From assembly GCA_903854805.1 (NCBI GenBank), contig CAINXK010000182.1:1-22422 (forward strand): a stretch of 22,422 bases of DNA, given 5' to 3'. Each line of letters starts with the position of its first letter. Position 1 is the stretch's first letter. Below the pieces are notes generated by a model, which saw only the letters and a list, made by a program, of their open reading frames with translations, made no database searches and was not told the origin of the DNA. Origin of the DNA: an uncultured Anaerolineae bacterium (lineage in GTDB: Bacteria > Chloroflexota > Anaerolineae > Anaerolineales > Villigracilaceae). Below, one piece after another: positions 5,793 to 14,129 of this stretch. The position numbers were made by a program, and so were the translations under genes.

Positions 5793-7205
5793 TTAGCCTA
5801 TGCTTGCTACGCTGACCCGGCTGTAATTAATGATAAATAACCCCAATGTCGCCACGATCCCAAGACCGACTCCTTGCAGGAAACCCAAAACGGCAATAGT
5901 GACCAGGATCAGCAGGATGACAACATATTCCAATTTGGAGAAATTGAACCATGCCCGATAGATCCATTCATATAAAAATGAAAAACCAAAAAGGATAAGT
6001 ATGGTTCCCAGCGTTATTTTTGGAACATAGGACAGCGCTGCAGCTCCAAATAGAAAGGGCAGGATAAATACTGCTGCTGTCACCCAACTGCATAAACGGC
6101 TGCCTTTTCCGAACTTGTAGATCATCGCGGTATCGGTTAGATCGTGGAAACTAATGATGTTCCCCATTAAGCCACCAAGGATGTTTCCGATCCCGGTCAC
6201 GCGCAGTTCATGGTTCAGGTCATAATTCTGCCGAACGATCAATTCGATCCCACTGGCATTCAGCAAAAAAGTGACCATGCTGATAAGTACAACACTTGCC
6301 ATGCCGCCCGCATGCGCCAGAATGGATTCCCAGTGGATCAATGCCATATCTGAAAAATGCAGGGGTTGCCACAGTGTCGCATTGTAAAAAGGGCCTAACA
6401 ACCAGCCTTGTGCACTGAGGGTGGCGATGGGTGTTTGAGTGAAAAGCACAACACCATAAAAAAGGACTACTGTCCCGATCAGCATTCCAGGCAGAAGCAT
6501 GGAATGCTTGAAACGGTTCAAGACCAGGAGCATGAAAAAAGCAAAAACCGATCCTGGCGCCCAGTGTATAAAAATATCAGGCTTAAATAATGCACCGAGA
6601 TCGCTAAAACTAAAGGCAACACCAGACATTACCCTGATTCCACCGGTGACAAGCATCCAGCCGGTACCAGCCAGGAAACCGCTAATCACGGGGTAAGGTA
6701 TGAAGCGCGCCAGAGAACCAAGTTTAAAATAGCCTGACAGAAGAAAACATAATCCGGTCAACAATGTTGTCAGTACAATTAGAGCAATGACCGTGACAAA
6801 TTTTTCCCGCGGCGAGGACAAGGGCATGCTTTGCATGATCCCTGCCGCAATCACTGCCAGAATAGCAGCGGGAGCATCCTGACCGCAAGTCATATTGCCT
6901 TTATAGGAACTTAATGAATTGATAAATAGAAGAGGAGGTATTCCTCCAAGCAGGATCAACCCAATGCCATTGGCTACATAAGGGGGTGCGTTCCCGGCAA
7001 AGATTAGTGCGGCAAGCGAAATGGTATAGATAACATCGACAATGCCAATCACCAAACCGGTGCTTATTCCAGGGGTAAGTTGGCGTCCTATTAACAAAGC
7101 AGGCAAGTGTCGTTCAATCAAATTGCCGGGGTAAACCCAGATTTGAGCTATTAACGCAGAAAGTTTAATGGTTTTGTCTAATGGAGGATTGTTGACCGTA
7201 GGCAT
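5793..7205 (-). CDS. SulP (SLC26) family anion transporter lacking its STAS domain
   Basis: A 470-residue membrane protein with the SulP core: about 12 to 14 hydrophobic spans, the TPGISTGLVIGIVDV segment near the N-terminus, and the signature LGSLARFIPYPVISGFLAGTGW in the middle. The final helix ends in GLFIINYSRVSV, the point where family members enter the cytoplasmic STAS domain; here the protein stops eight residues later. Substrate is an inorganic anion or carboxylate by family and cannot be resolved further. I chose ATG 7205, which has GGAG seven bases upstream, over the TTG at 7265. It follows the small transporter at 7328-7693 with a 122-base gap and may share its transcript. Whether transport survives the truncation is unknown. 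Confidence 0.82.
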   Translation of the reverse strand: MPTVNNPPLDKTIKLSALIAQIWVYPGNLIERHLPALLIGRQLTPGISTGLVIGIVDVIYTISLAALIFAGNAPPYVANGIGLILLGGIPPLLFINSLSSYKGNMTCGQDAPAAILAVIAAGIMQSMPLSSPREKFVTVIALIVLTTLLTGLCFLLSGYFKLGSLARFIPYPVISGFLAGTGWMLVTGGIRVMSGVAFSFSDLGALFKPDIFIHWAPGSVFAFFMLLVLNRFKHSMLLPGMLIGTVVLFYGVVLFTQTPIATLSAQGWLLGPFYNATLWQPLHFSDMALIHWESILAHAGGMASVVLISMVTFLLNASGIELIVRQNYDLNHELRVTGIGNILGGLMGNIISFHDLTDTAMIYKFGKGSRLCSWVTAAVFILPFLFGAAALSYVPKITLGTILILFGFSFLYEWIYRAWFNFSKLEYVVILLILVTIAVLGFLQGVGLGIVATLGLFIINYSRVSVASIG

Positions 7206-7327
7206 CTTTATACTCCAATAAAATTGTAGGGCTATTATTAAAGGAACTTCTTTTGCCAACGGCAATGCTTTTCCGATTGACAGAATGAAAAGACGCCACC
7301 ATCAAAAACCATGATAACCATTTTGCA

Positions 7328-7693
7328 TCAAGGCCAGTTAATCAGCACCACACCGCCAAACGCCAATAACGTGCCAAATACCTGTACTGTGGTCAGACTC
7401 TCATGATAGAGAAAAACACCGGATGCCAGAACGATCAGTGCGTAAATGGCAGTTTGCAGAGCGCCAATGATGCTGAGCTTCCAACCGGCAATAAAGGCGA
7501 TGGTGAAGAAACTGATCTGGATCAAGTACAAACCAATTGCCATAAACAACCAGGGACTGATTAGCGCAGTAGACAGGCTGCCCTGATCGGCCGCCTTTTT
7601 GAGCATCACATCAGCGATCGCAACAGAAATGACAGCCAGGAGAATGATTCCCCCTTGGGCTAGCTTTGGTACAGCAAATTGCGCAATGTTCAT
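7328..7693 (-). CDS. Small DMT-superfamily (EamA/SMR-like) transporter
   Basis: 121 residues with four predicted helices (about 14-32, 45-66, 70-92 and 98-119), the size and layout of a small multidrug resistance-like or half-EamA protein that functions as a dimer. Family-like features are the first helix ending in DVMLKKAADQG and the C-terminal HESLTTVQVFGTLLAFGGVVLIN, typical of EamA repeats (E at the start of the last helix). The Glu expected in helix 1 of true Smr drug pumps is absent, so polyamine, lipid-carrier or metabolite export is more plausible than cation drug efflux. The ATG at 7693 is preceded by GAGGAG. It is first in a minus-strand pair with the SulP gene. Confidence 0.75.
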   Translation of the reverse strand: MNIAQFAVPKLAQGGIILLAVISVAIADVMLKKAADQGSLSTALISPWLFMAIGLYLIQISFFTIAFIAGWKLSIIGALQTAIYALIVLASGVFLYHESLTTVQVFGTLLAFGGVVLINWP

Positions 7694-7767
7694 CTGTTTT
7701 TCTCCTCAATATATTAAGAACCAATAAAATTTATTTCTCCAATTTCCGTTGGGATTGCCGGTTGAAC

Positions 7768-7786
7768 GGTGACAGAAACTGTTACC
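7768..7786 (-). promoter_or_regulatory. Operator-like dyad upstream of the small transporter gene
   Basis: GGTGACAG (7768-7775) and CTGTTACC (7779-7786) form an inverted repeat with one mismatch and a three-base centre, 75 bases upstream of the start at 7693. Confidence 0.35.
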
Positions 7787-7853
7787 TAAGCAACGCTTGG
7801 GCAGTCTGTACTCTGAAGTTTGCCCAGTATACAGCCATGGAAAAAATATTAAA

Positions 7854-7882
7854 TGCCAAAAACTGCCAATAGTAACTGCCAA
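7854..7882 (-). repeat. Three direct repeats of TGCCAA upstream of the transporter pair
   Basis: TGCCAA begins at 7854, 7864 and 7877; the last two are part of a 9-base repeat AACTGCCAA. Spacing of 10 and 13 bases is close to a helical turn, so this may be a binding site for an activator acting on the 7693 gene. Confidence 0.35.
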
Positions 7883-7907
7883 AACCCGCCATTAAATAAA
7901 AGTCGTT

Positions 7908-7950
7908 AAAATACTACGCAGACTCTCGGTTGGAGTCTGCGTGGTATTTT
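7908..7950 (-). terminator. Strong terminator after the membrane regulator gene
   Basis: An 18-bp stem (7908-7925 with 7933-7950, one G-T wobble) encloses a 7-base loop. It is flanked by AAAA/TTTT on both sides, so it may act bidirectionally. It lies 18 bases past the stop of the regulator at 7968 and separates it from the transporter pair. Confidence 0.8.
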
Positions 7951-7967
7951 GAGTAAAGTCGAGTAAA

Positions 7968-9473
7968 TTAGTTCGATTTTTCCAATAAATAACGGGAAAC
8001 GCCTCGCAACGCTTTGCGTCGGATTCGATTAAATGTGCCTTCTGAGATATATAAGTGCGCCATGATATCGCGGTTGGCTACCCCTTCCACATACGCATCA
8101 TGCAATACCACATAGTTTTCCCATTCATGCGGTACCGGCTCAGCCGGTCGATTTCCGTCAGGTCGAAGAGTATCTATGGCACTGACCAGCTTCTCACGCA
8201 AAATTTTCCCGCGATCAATATGTGTTTCGCCTTTGATTTTTAATTCCTGCGATAAAGGTGATTGACCCAGGGTTATAGTGTCTGCCAATTTTTTCAGAAC
8301 ATCTTCAACCATTTTGAGAAACTGTGGATCAGGATTCGAGTCGAGAGTGGTAAATAACTCGCTTGATTCGGAATGCAGGCTTTTTTCATGAACTGTTTCT
8401 CCGGAATAAATCTCTGCTAGTGCAACGATCGAAGCGACCTTGTTGGCAGCTTCTGCCAAAAGGTCGAGGTCGTTCTCCGAGTACTGGTGTTTATTCTTCG
8501 GATGTCCTATGCCGATCAATGTGAGTTGTTTATCACCCTTATATGCCGGCGCCATCCATGTAAGTGTATCCGCCAACCCGGCCGAAGGTTTGTATACATC
8601 TTCAAGCGACATCTCAATTGCACTGAACTCTTCCCCAACTGGAACGGATGCGAGGGAAACTCTAACAACCAAACAATCAAATTGGCGCGTTGCAATGAAC
8701 CCACCGGTCGAGTCCAAAGTATGGCACAATAATTTTAGTCCATCCTCCAAACGGGTTTGGAGTGAATCTTCGCCATGTAGACTATCGCCCAAATGACGCA
8801 ATTGGTAGCGATAAACATTTTCCCGTCTGGTCGTTTCATAGGCCAGTGATAGATCATTTGCGAGCGCGACTGCCTTCCTTAATTGTTCATCCAGGCTGCG
8901 AACCAGGGTGGATATGGAAATTGTCAACAGAGCACCCATCAAGACCATGGTCAGGCTGGTGATTATCCAGGGCGAAACTTCAACTGCAGAATAATACCAA
9001 CTTGGCGTAACATACCCTTGTGTTATTTCAATACCCACAATTGTGATGGCTATAATGGAGGACGCCAGGGCGAGAATACCTCCTCTAATCCCTACCAGTA
9101 AGGTAAAAATGGCGGTAAAGGTCAGGAAAAATAAAGCTGCTCCCGCATTTAACCCGCCTAAAAATAAATTTAATATACCCATAATATAAAGGAATGACAA
9201 CAGGCTGAAAACCCGCAGGGTATAAAAAGATAAAACCTTGATAAAGGTAATTGCCAGCAACCAGGCAATGATGATCGTATAAATAATTGGATACCAGATG
9301 GTTAATTTACCAAAAACGAATGGCGTAAGGCCAATGACATAAAGCACCAATCCAATCCATGTGCCGGTTGTAAGCAGTGATTTTAATAAGCGTTTACGCA
9401 ACTCCAGCAAGCTGGCGTTTTTTTCAAATTCATCCAGGCTTTGAAGAAAGAGACTAAATTTATTGATAGACAC
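7968..9473 (-). CDS. Membrane-bound GAF sensor with C-terminal DNA-binding helix-turn-helix
   Basis: 501 residues in four parts: six hydrophobic helices (about 34-190), a coiled-coil-like connector (about 192-225), a GAF-like sensor domain (about 226-360), and a C-terminal domain whose last part (468-490, ANRDIMAHLYISEGTFNR with following RIRRKAL) has the spacing and charge of a helix-turn-helix recognition unit. There is no histidine kinase, cyclase or receiver domain, so it should couple a membrane or small-molecule signal directly to DNA. The GTG start at 9473 has GGAGG seven bases upstream, and no other start is as well supported. It is monocistronic, with a terminator at 7908-7950. Targets are unknown; the neighbouring transporters or the cluster at 10057 are candidates by position only. 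Confidence 0.7.
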   Translation of the reverse strand: MSINKFSLFLQSLDEFEKNASLLELRKRLLKSLLTTGTWIGLVLYVIGLTPFVFGKLTIWYPIIYTIIIAWLLAITFIKVLSFYTLRVFSLLSFLYIMGILNLFLGGLNAGAALFFLTFTAIFTLLVGIRGGILALASSIIAITIVGIEITQGYVTPSWYYSAVEVSPWIITSLTMVLMGALLTISISTLVRSLDEQLRKAVALANDLSLAYETTRRENVYRYQLRHLGDSLHGEDSLQTRLEDGLKLLCHTLDSTGGFIATRQFDCLVVRVSLASVPVGEEFSAIEMSLEDVYKPSAGLADTLTWMAPAYKGDKQLTLIGIGHPKNKHQYSENDLDLLAEAANKVASIVALAEIYSGETVHEKSLHSESSELFTTLDSNPDPQFLKMVEDVLKKLADTITLGQSPLSQELKIKGETHIDRGKILREKLVSAIDTLRPDGNRPAEPVPHEWENYVVLHDAYVEGVANRDIMAHLYISEGTFNRIRRKALRGVSRYLLEKSN

Positions 9474-10019
9474 TTTTTTCCCTCCACTAGAAATAAAGGT
9501 TGCGCGGTCATTGTTTGCTAAACCAATAAGATTTCTTTTGAGATTTCTATGAAACTAAACTAGTTCGCCTGATGACGAACAACGGAGATTCGGTTTCGAT
9601 CGATAACCCGGGAAAGCCGGAACCATTAGGGAAAGCAATTTCGTTTCGTTCTTCAAGCATTTGCGGCAGGCGCAACAACGACAAAGTGGGCACCGTTGAA
9701 AAAGACCATTTGCAGCTCGAAAAGATACATTGCTATCATCCGACCGAATTTTCTTAAATAAGTATAGGGTATTCCAGGGATAGATCAATATTGGGATTTA
9801 TTTCACAAAGTTTTACGAACGGGAAATCGCTTAGATCGTGTCTTTCCAACTTTACTCCGTTCAACTTACATCCCACTTTGCACCTATTTTTAAAACTGTA
9901 CGGTAGCAAAAAAACTACTTATATTTATTACCAGGTCAGGTCTTTTTCTCCACCCTACCCTGACTTTGAGAAAGCTCTGAGTTGCACTGTACCTGGCGTA
10001 TCCTTCGCTTTCCCTTCCA
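9474..10019. other. Intergenic region between divergent regulator and the 10057 cluster
   Basis: No supported gene. Overlapping frames on the two strands at about 9555-9788 lack ribosome binding sites. It holds a GTTCG/CGAAC dyad (9562-9579) and a GTCAGG/CCTGAC pair around 9935-9965. The promoters of the divergent genes must lie here. Confidence 0.5.
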
Positions 10020-10028
10020 TGCTACAAT
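10020..10028 (+). promoter_or_regulatory. Candidate extended -10 promoter for the six-gene cluster
   Basis: TGCTACAAT is an extended -10 (TGn plus TACAAT), 29 bases before the ATG at 10057. The -35 position is poor. Transcription would start near 10035 and leave a leader of about 20 bases carrying the GGAG site. Confidence 0.4.
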
Positions 10029-10056
10029 GAAAAGACGGGCAGCTGGAGCCGAAGGT

Positions 10057-11187
10057 ATGACAGCTTACACCATTCAAAAAATAGATTTATCCAACGCCAG
10101 ACAGGTTCAAATCTTTCTGCGGTTGCCATATTCCATCTACAGAAATATTCCCCAGTGGGTGCCGCCGCTCCAAATGGATGCCGCCCGCATGCTGGACACC
10201 CATAAGAATTCTTTTTACGCTCATTCCACTGCCGCCTATTTTCTGGCCTTCGACCAAGAGACCCGCCCGGTTGCCCGGCTGGCCTGTCTTAATAATTCGC
10301 GCTATAACGAATACAATCATGAGGCGACCGCGTTTTTCTACCTGTTTGAGTCATTCAACCAGCCAGAAGCGTCCACTTACCTGTTTGAGGCCGCCTTTGC
10401 CTGGGCCCGCGACCAGGGCTTGAGTAAAATAATCGGCCCGAAGGGTTTTTCTGCGCTCGATGGTCTTGGTTTATTAAGTGATGGTTTTGAGCATCGTCCA
10501 GCGCTTGGCATTCCTTACAACCCTGACTGGTACCCCGACCTGGTCGAACAGGCCGGCTTTACCATGACCACCGAAATTCTATCGGGGTTTGTCGAGCAGG
10601 GTTTTTTCATGGATTCAAAGATTGACCTGATCTCAAAACGCGTCCAGGAACGTCGTGGTTTGCAGATTGCCGAATTTCGCAAGCGCAGCGATTTACGCAA
10701 GCTCCAGACACAGTTGCGGGAACTTTACAATAACGCCATCCAGGGCACGAACGGTAACTATCCCATCAGCGAGCAAGAAGCCAAAGGCATGGCAGATCAA
10801 CTTATCAGGTTCGCCGATCCAAAATTAATCAAGATTGTGATGAAAGACGATCGTCCGGTTGGTTTCTTGTTTGCATACCCCGATATCTCTGAAGCGCTGC
10901 AGCGCACAAAAGGGCAGCTATTCCCTTTCGGCTGGCTGGATATCCTGATCAGCTTGCGCACGACAAGAGTAATCAATATCAATGGCGCCGGTATGATTGA
11001 AGAATATCGTGGTTCGGGTGGGACCGCTATTTTATTTAGCGAACTTCGAAAGAGTTGTCAGAACACCCATTACACCCTGGCTGAAATTGTGCAGGTCGGC
11101 GCAGACAATCAACGCATGCTGAAAGAATTGTCCAGTCTTGGCATCACCTTTCACAAGAAACATCGTATGTATTCACGCTTGATCTAA
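10057..11187 (+). CDS. GNAT superfamily acyltransferase-like protein (large, two-part)
   Basis: 376 residues. The N-terminal half has the pattern LPYSIYRNIPQWVPPL, followed by FYAHSTAAYFLA and a long region around IIGPKGFSALDGLGLL. This matches a poorly characterised group of ~370-residue GNAT proteins with tandem GNAT-like folds. The C-terminal half carries EEYRGSGGTA (about residue 310), which fits the acetyl-CoA pyrophosphate loop of GNAT enzymes (R-G-x-G-G/A). It has no signal or membrane span. ATG 10057 is chosen for the GGAG eight bases upstream; ATG 10027 and the GTG-like starts further up have none. It opens a tight plus-strand cluster with ABC and membrane genes, so its acyl or aminoacyl transfer may act on the exported compound. 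The substrate is not known. Confidence 0.72.
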   Translation: MTAYTIQKIDLSNARQVQIFLRLPYSIYRNIPQWVPPLQMDAARMLDTHKNSFYAHSTAAYFLAFDQETRPVARLACLNNSRYNEYNHEATAFFYLFESFNQPEASTYLFEAAFAWARDQGLSKIIGPKGFSALDGLGLLSDGFEHRPALGIPYNPDWYPDLVEQAGFTMTTEILSGFVEQGFFMDSKIDLISKRVQERRGLQIAEFRKRSDLRKLQTQLRELYNNAIQGTNGNYPISEQEAKGMADQLIRFADPKLIKIVMKDDRPVGFLFAYPDISEALQRTKGQLFPFGWLDILISLRTTRVININGAGMIEEYRGSGGTAILFSELRKSCQNTHYTLAEIVQVGADNQRMLKELSSLGITFHKKHRMYSRLI

Positions 11188-11224
11188 AACGCAACACAAA
11201 ACTACTTATCCAAAAAAAACAACC

Positions 11225-11911
11225 ATGATCTCAATTCAACAACTCTATAAAACCTATCAGCGCGGTACTGAATCCGTGGAAGCTATCTGCGGAATTGACC
11301 TCGATATTAATAAAGGGGAATTTGTGGTCATCCTCGGGCCAAGCGGAGGCGGAAAATCCACGCTGCTCAATTTAATCGGCGGAATAGATCATCCCACATC
11401 AGGCACAATCGCCATCAATGGTTTCGCGCTGGAAAAAGCCAGTGAAGAAAGCCTGACCCGTTTCCGCCGCGATCACATCGGTTTTATTTTCCAGTTTTAC
11501 AACCTGCTCTCCGCTTTGAATGCCGCAGAAAACGTATCCCTTCCATTAATGGCCAAAGGCGTCGCTTTCAAACAAGCCAATCTCAAAGCCACCCAAATTC
11601 TAACTCGGCTGGGTCTTGAAAAGCGTTTGAAACACCTCCCTTCCGAGCTTTCTGGAGGAGAACAACAGCGGGTTGCCATCGCCCGTTCGATCATCGCCGA
11701 ACCTGAGTTGATCCTGGCGGATGAACCCACTGGTGATCTCGATTCACGGACTGCTGATGAGATCACCGGGCTGATGCGCGAATTGAATATTCAAATGGGT
11801 CTGACCTTTGTGGTCGCCACCCACAACCTGCGGCTGGCAGAAAATGCAGACCGTGTCTTTGAGCTCCGTGATGGGAAAATTCACCTCAACCACCATGACA
11901 AAACTGGCTGA
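11225..11911 (+). CDS. ABC transporter ATPase, LolD/MacB/FtsE type
   Basis: 228 residues with a complete ABC module: Walker [10 protein letters not shown] (38-46), Q-loop Gln90, signature LSGGEQQR (142-149), Walker B LILADEP (162-168) followed by TGDLD, and H-loop His200. The A-loop aromatic and the [20 protein letters not shown] stretch are those of the LolD/MacB/FtsE branch, which drives type VII mechanotransmission permeases rather than importers. It starts at ATG 11225, 37 bases after the GNAT gene, and its 3' end overlaps the first permease by 17 bases, so the two are translationally coupled. It supplies ATP hydrolysis for the permeases at 11895 and 13035. Confidence 0.93.
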   Translation: MISIQQLYKTYQRGTESVEAICGIDLDINKGEFVVILGPSGGGKSTLLNLIGGIDHPTSGTIAINGFALEKASEESLTRFRRDHIGFIFQFYNLLSALNAAENVSLPLMAKGVAFKQANLKATQILTRLGLEKRLKHLPSELSGGEQQRVAIARSIIAEPELILADEPTGDLDSRTADEITGLMRELNIQMGLTFVVATHNLRLAENADRVFELRDGKIHLNHHDKTG

Positions 11912-13028
11912 CATTTTTCGCTTTGTGATCAAAGATTTGATCAATGATGGCTGGCGTACTACCATCACGATTGTAAATTTATTGGTATTTCTTTGCAGTT
12001 ATTTTGCGCTGGTAGGACTTGCCGAGGCCGCTTATAAATTTGGCAATCAGCCCACCGATAAATCTGCATTGCTAATCATTTCGCGGAATGTCTTCGACCC
12101 GTCCGAAAGCGCAATCTCAGACCAGGATTTTCTCCCGGCCCGGGAGTTAATTCCGGAATATATAAAAAGCGTCTCCCCACTTGTTTTTAAGATCATCAAC
12201 GCCAACGGCAACCTTATTCAACTCAGGGCAGCCCGGCTGATAGATATGCAAACCGTGCATTCCTTGCAACTGATCAGTGGTGATTGGCCGAATGCAGCCA
12301 ACCAGGTTGTCATCGGAGAAGGTACTGCTGCCATGACAACCTGGAAGATCGGCCAGACGATCCACTTCTACGGTGATGATTTCAGCATTACCGGGTTGAT
12401 TAGAGCCCCTGGCACGAAATTCAGCGCCATTTGGATGACCCTTGATGCGGCTAACGACCTGTTTAATCTGAAGGGCGTCTATCAATTCGCTTGGGTTCAA
12501 CTGCAACCTGGTCTGGATTCGGAGGCAATTCGCGCAAAACTTCAAAACGATCCACGCATAATCGATCGCTTCGAGGTCTTTTTCGCCGATAACCTTTATC
12601 AGGAATACACAAAAGCACTCTCTGACCTGAAAGGCGTAAGCGGTCTGCTCGTGCTACTAGCCTTATCAGCGGTCATGTTGGGAACTTATTGCAATATTTT
12701 CCTGATCCTCTCCGAGCGCAGCCGGGATATCACCATTTTGCGCGCCATTGGAATTCAGTCCGGTACCATCCGCGCGCTGATCACCTTGAGGACCTTACTT
12801 CTGGTTTGTGTGAGTTATTTTTCTAGTTGGGGGGTCACAGCGCTGCTGTTAAATTGGTTTAATCGCATTAATCCATTAACCCTACATTCGGTCCCGCTAC
12901 CAGTTACGATCTCACAGGAAGCTCTTTGGGTTGGGTTTCTGCTTTCTGTATTCTTTGGCTGGGTCGGGATTTGGATTCCCACACGTCATTTACGCAATCG
13001 AAGTGTCGCCAGTTTTATCCAACAATAG
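11895..13028 (+). CDS. FtsX/MacB/LolC-type ABC permease, first subunit
   Basis: 377 residues: one N-terminal helix (about 20-42), a large extracytoplasmic domain (about 45-250), then three helices in the last 130 residues (about 256-280, 306-330 and 345-365). This is the MacB/LolCE topology. The segment LSERSRDITILRAIGIQSGTIRALI after the second helix is the FtsX-domain coupling signature. I chose ATG 11895 because upstream codons lie inside the ATPase gene and the helix begins soon after; the frame overlaps the ATPase by 17 bases. No catalytic motifs. It pairs with the next gene, the likely partner in a heterodimer. Confidence 0.85.
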   Translation: MTKLADIFRFVIKDLINDGWRTTITIVNLLVFLCSYFALVGLAEAAYKFGNQPTDKSALLIISRNVFDPSESAISDQDFLPARELIPEYIKSVSPLVFKIINANGNLIQLRAARLIDMQTVHSLQLISGDWPNAANQVVIGEGTAAMTTWKIGQTIHFYGDDFSITGLIRAPGTKFSAIWMTLDAANDLFNLKGVYQFAWVQLQPGLDSEAIRAKLQNDPRIIDRFEVFFADNLYQEYTKALSDLKGVSGLLVLLALSAVMLGTYCNIFLILSERSRDITILRAIGIQSGTIRALITLRTLLLVCVSYFSSWGVTALLLNWFNRINPLTLHSVPLPVTISQEALWVGFLLSVFFGWVGIWIPTRHLRNRSVASFIQQ

Positions 13029-13034
13029 GTAAAG

Positions 13035-14129
13035 ATGCTTGCAATAATTTGGATCGCCTTACGAGATCTCAAAAGACGCTGGCTGCTTGCGCTGGTGATG
13101 GCCTTGCTTTTTAGCATATCGTTCGCAACTTACCTGGCTTTGATCACCTACCAGAAGTCACTATCCATGACCTATTTCTCGCTTGATACTAACTGGTTGG
13201 TGGTTCAGGTTAGTTTCGGCAGTGGTGAAATTCATGGCAGCCGCCTGAACAGCGAGATAAAACAAATCCTGGAGAAGGCTGGCTATCAACCCATTCCAGA
13301 AATTCATCAAGTAGTGGGGACCTCAATCTCGAATGGCATCATGATGCGCGGTGTGCAGCCAGAAAACCTACTGCGCGTCAGCCCTTTCAAACTTTTGGCA
13401 GGTCGAAACCTCAGCTCCGGTGACACTCCAAGGTTGACCATGGTGGGTATCGGGCTGGCAAATCGACTCAAGCTCAAGGTTGGAGACACGCTCAACTTAC
13501 GTGGTCGCGAATTTACGGTGATCGGGATTTTCGAGACTGGCTCTTATGAAGACAGCCAGGCCTGGGTTTCACTCACTGATGCCCAAAAGTTGCTGGACTA
13601 TGGGTCAGATGTTTCAGTCTATTACATCCCAGATCAGGGCCTGCTTCACGAAGGGTCCAAACTTACAAAAGGGGTTTCAATTGGTCGCAGAGGCGATGCT
13701 GGCAATACTTTCGGAAAAGAAATTATGAGTTTTTTTGGCTATATCGGATTACTCGGAGGTTTTGCAGGGGTTGCAACCAGTATCACGCTCACCAATCTGC
13801 TTTGGCGTCTGGCTTGGATTCATCGCCGCGAATTTGGCATCGCGCGTACCCTCGGTTTCGGTAGAATTTCGGTCGTGATCTATCTACTTACCCAGGCTAG
13901 CCTGATTTTGCTGCTCGGAGCCTGTGTGGGCGGACTTTTTGCGGTTGTTCTGGTGATATCGCGCATCCAGAATTTTTCTGCTTTTGGAATTGCGATCACG
14001 CCAATCTGGGATGTATCGACCATCACATGGATTATTTGTATCACTTTGCTGATTGGCGGAATTGGGGTTGCTATCCCCGCCAGAAAAATCAATTCAATGA
14101 CCACCCCTGAATTACTGGGGAGAGATTGA
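13035..14129 (+). CDS. FtsX/MacB/LolE-type ABC permease, second subunit
   Basis: 364 residues with the same layout: one N-terminal helix (about 14-36), a MacB-core-like extracytoplasmic domain (LAGRNLSSGDTPRL, LANRLKLKVGDTLNLRGREFTVIGIFE are typical MacB-PCD beta-segments), then three helices with WIHRREFGIARTLGFGRISVV as the FtsX coupling region. It starts six bases after the first permease and ends one base before the next gene's ATG (TGA immediately followed by ATG). Two distinct permease genes with one ATPase resemble LolCDE in design, although this lineage is expected to lack an outer membrane, so export of a surface component is the more likely use. Confidence 0.85.
   Translation: MLAIIWIALRDLKRRWLLALVMALLFSISFATYLALITYQKSLSMTYFSLDTNWLVVQVSFGSGEIHGSRLNSEIKQILEKAGYQPIPEIHQVVGTSISNGIMMRGVQPENLLRVSPFKLLAGRNLSSGDTPRLTMVGIGLANRLKLKVGDTLNLRGREFTVIGIFETGSYEDSQAWVSLTDAQKLLDYGSDVSVYYIPDQGLLHEGSKLTKGVSIGRRGDAGNTFGKEIMSFFGYIGLLGGFAGVATSITLTNLLWRLAWIHRREFGIARTLGFGRISVVIYLLTQASLILLLGACVGGLFAVVLVISRIQNFSAFGIAITPIWDVSTITWIICITLLIGGIGVAIPARKINSMTTPELLGRD

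Noticed and set aside
9587..9606. Partial match (about 17 of 20) to the duplicated promoter module core
   Set aside because: It lacks both promoter hexamers at the right spacing, so the likeness is probably chance.
9555..9788. Overlapping frames on both strands (61 and 77 codons)
   Set aside because: Neither has a start signal or recognisable composition; they exclude each other.
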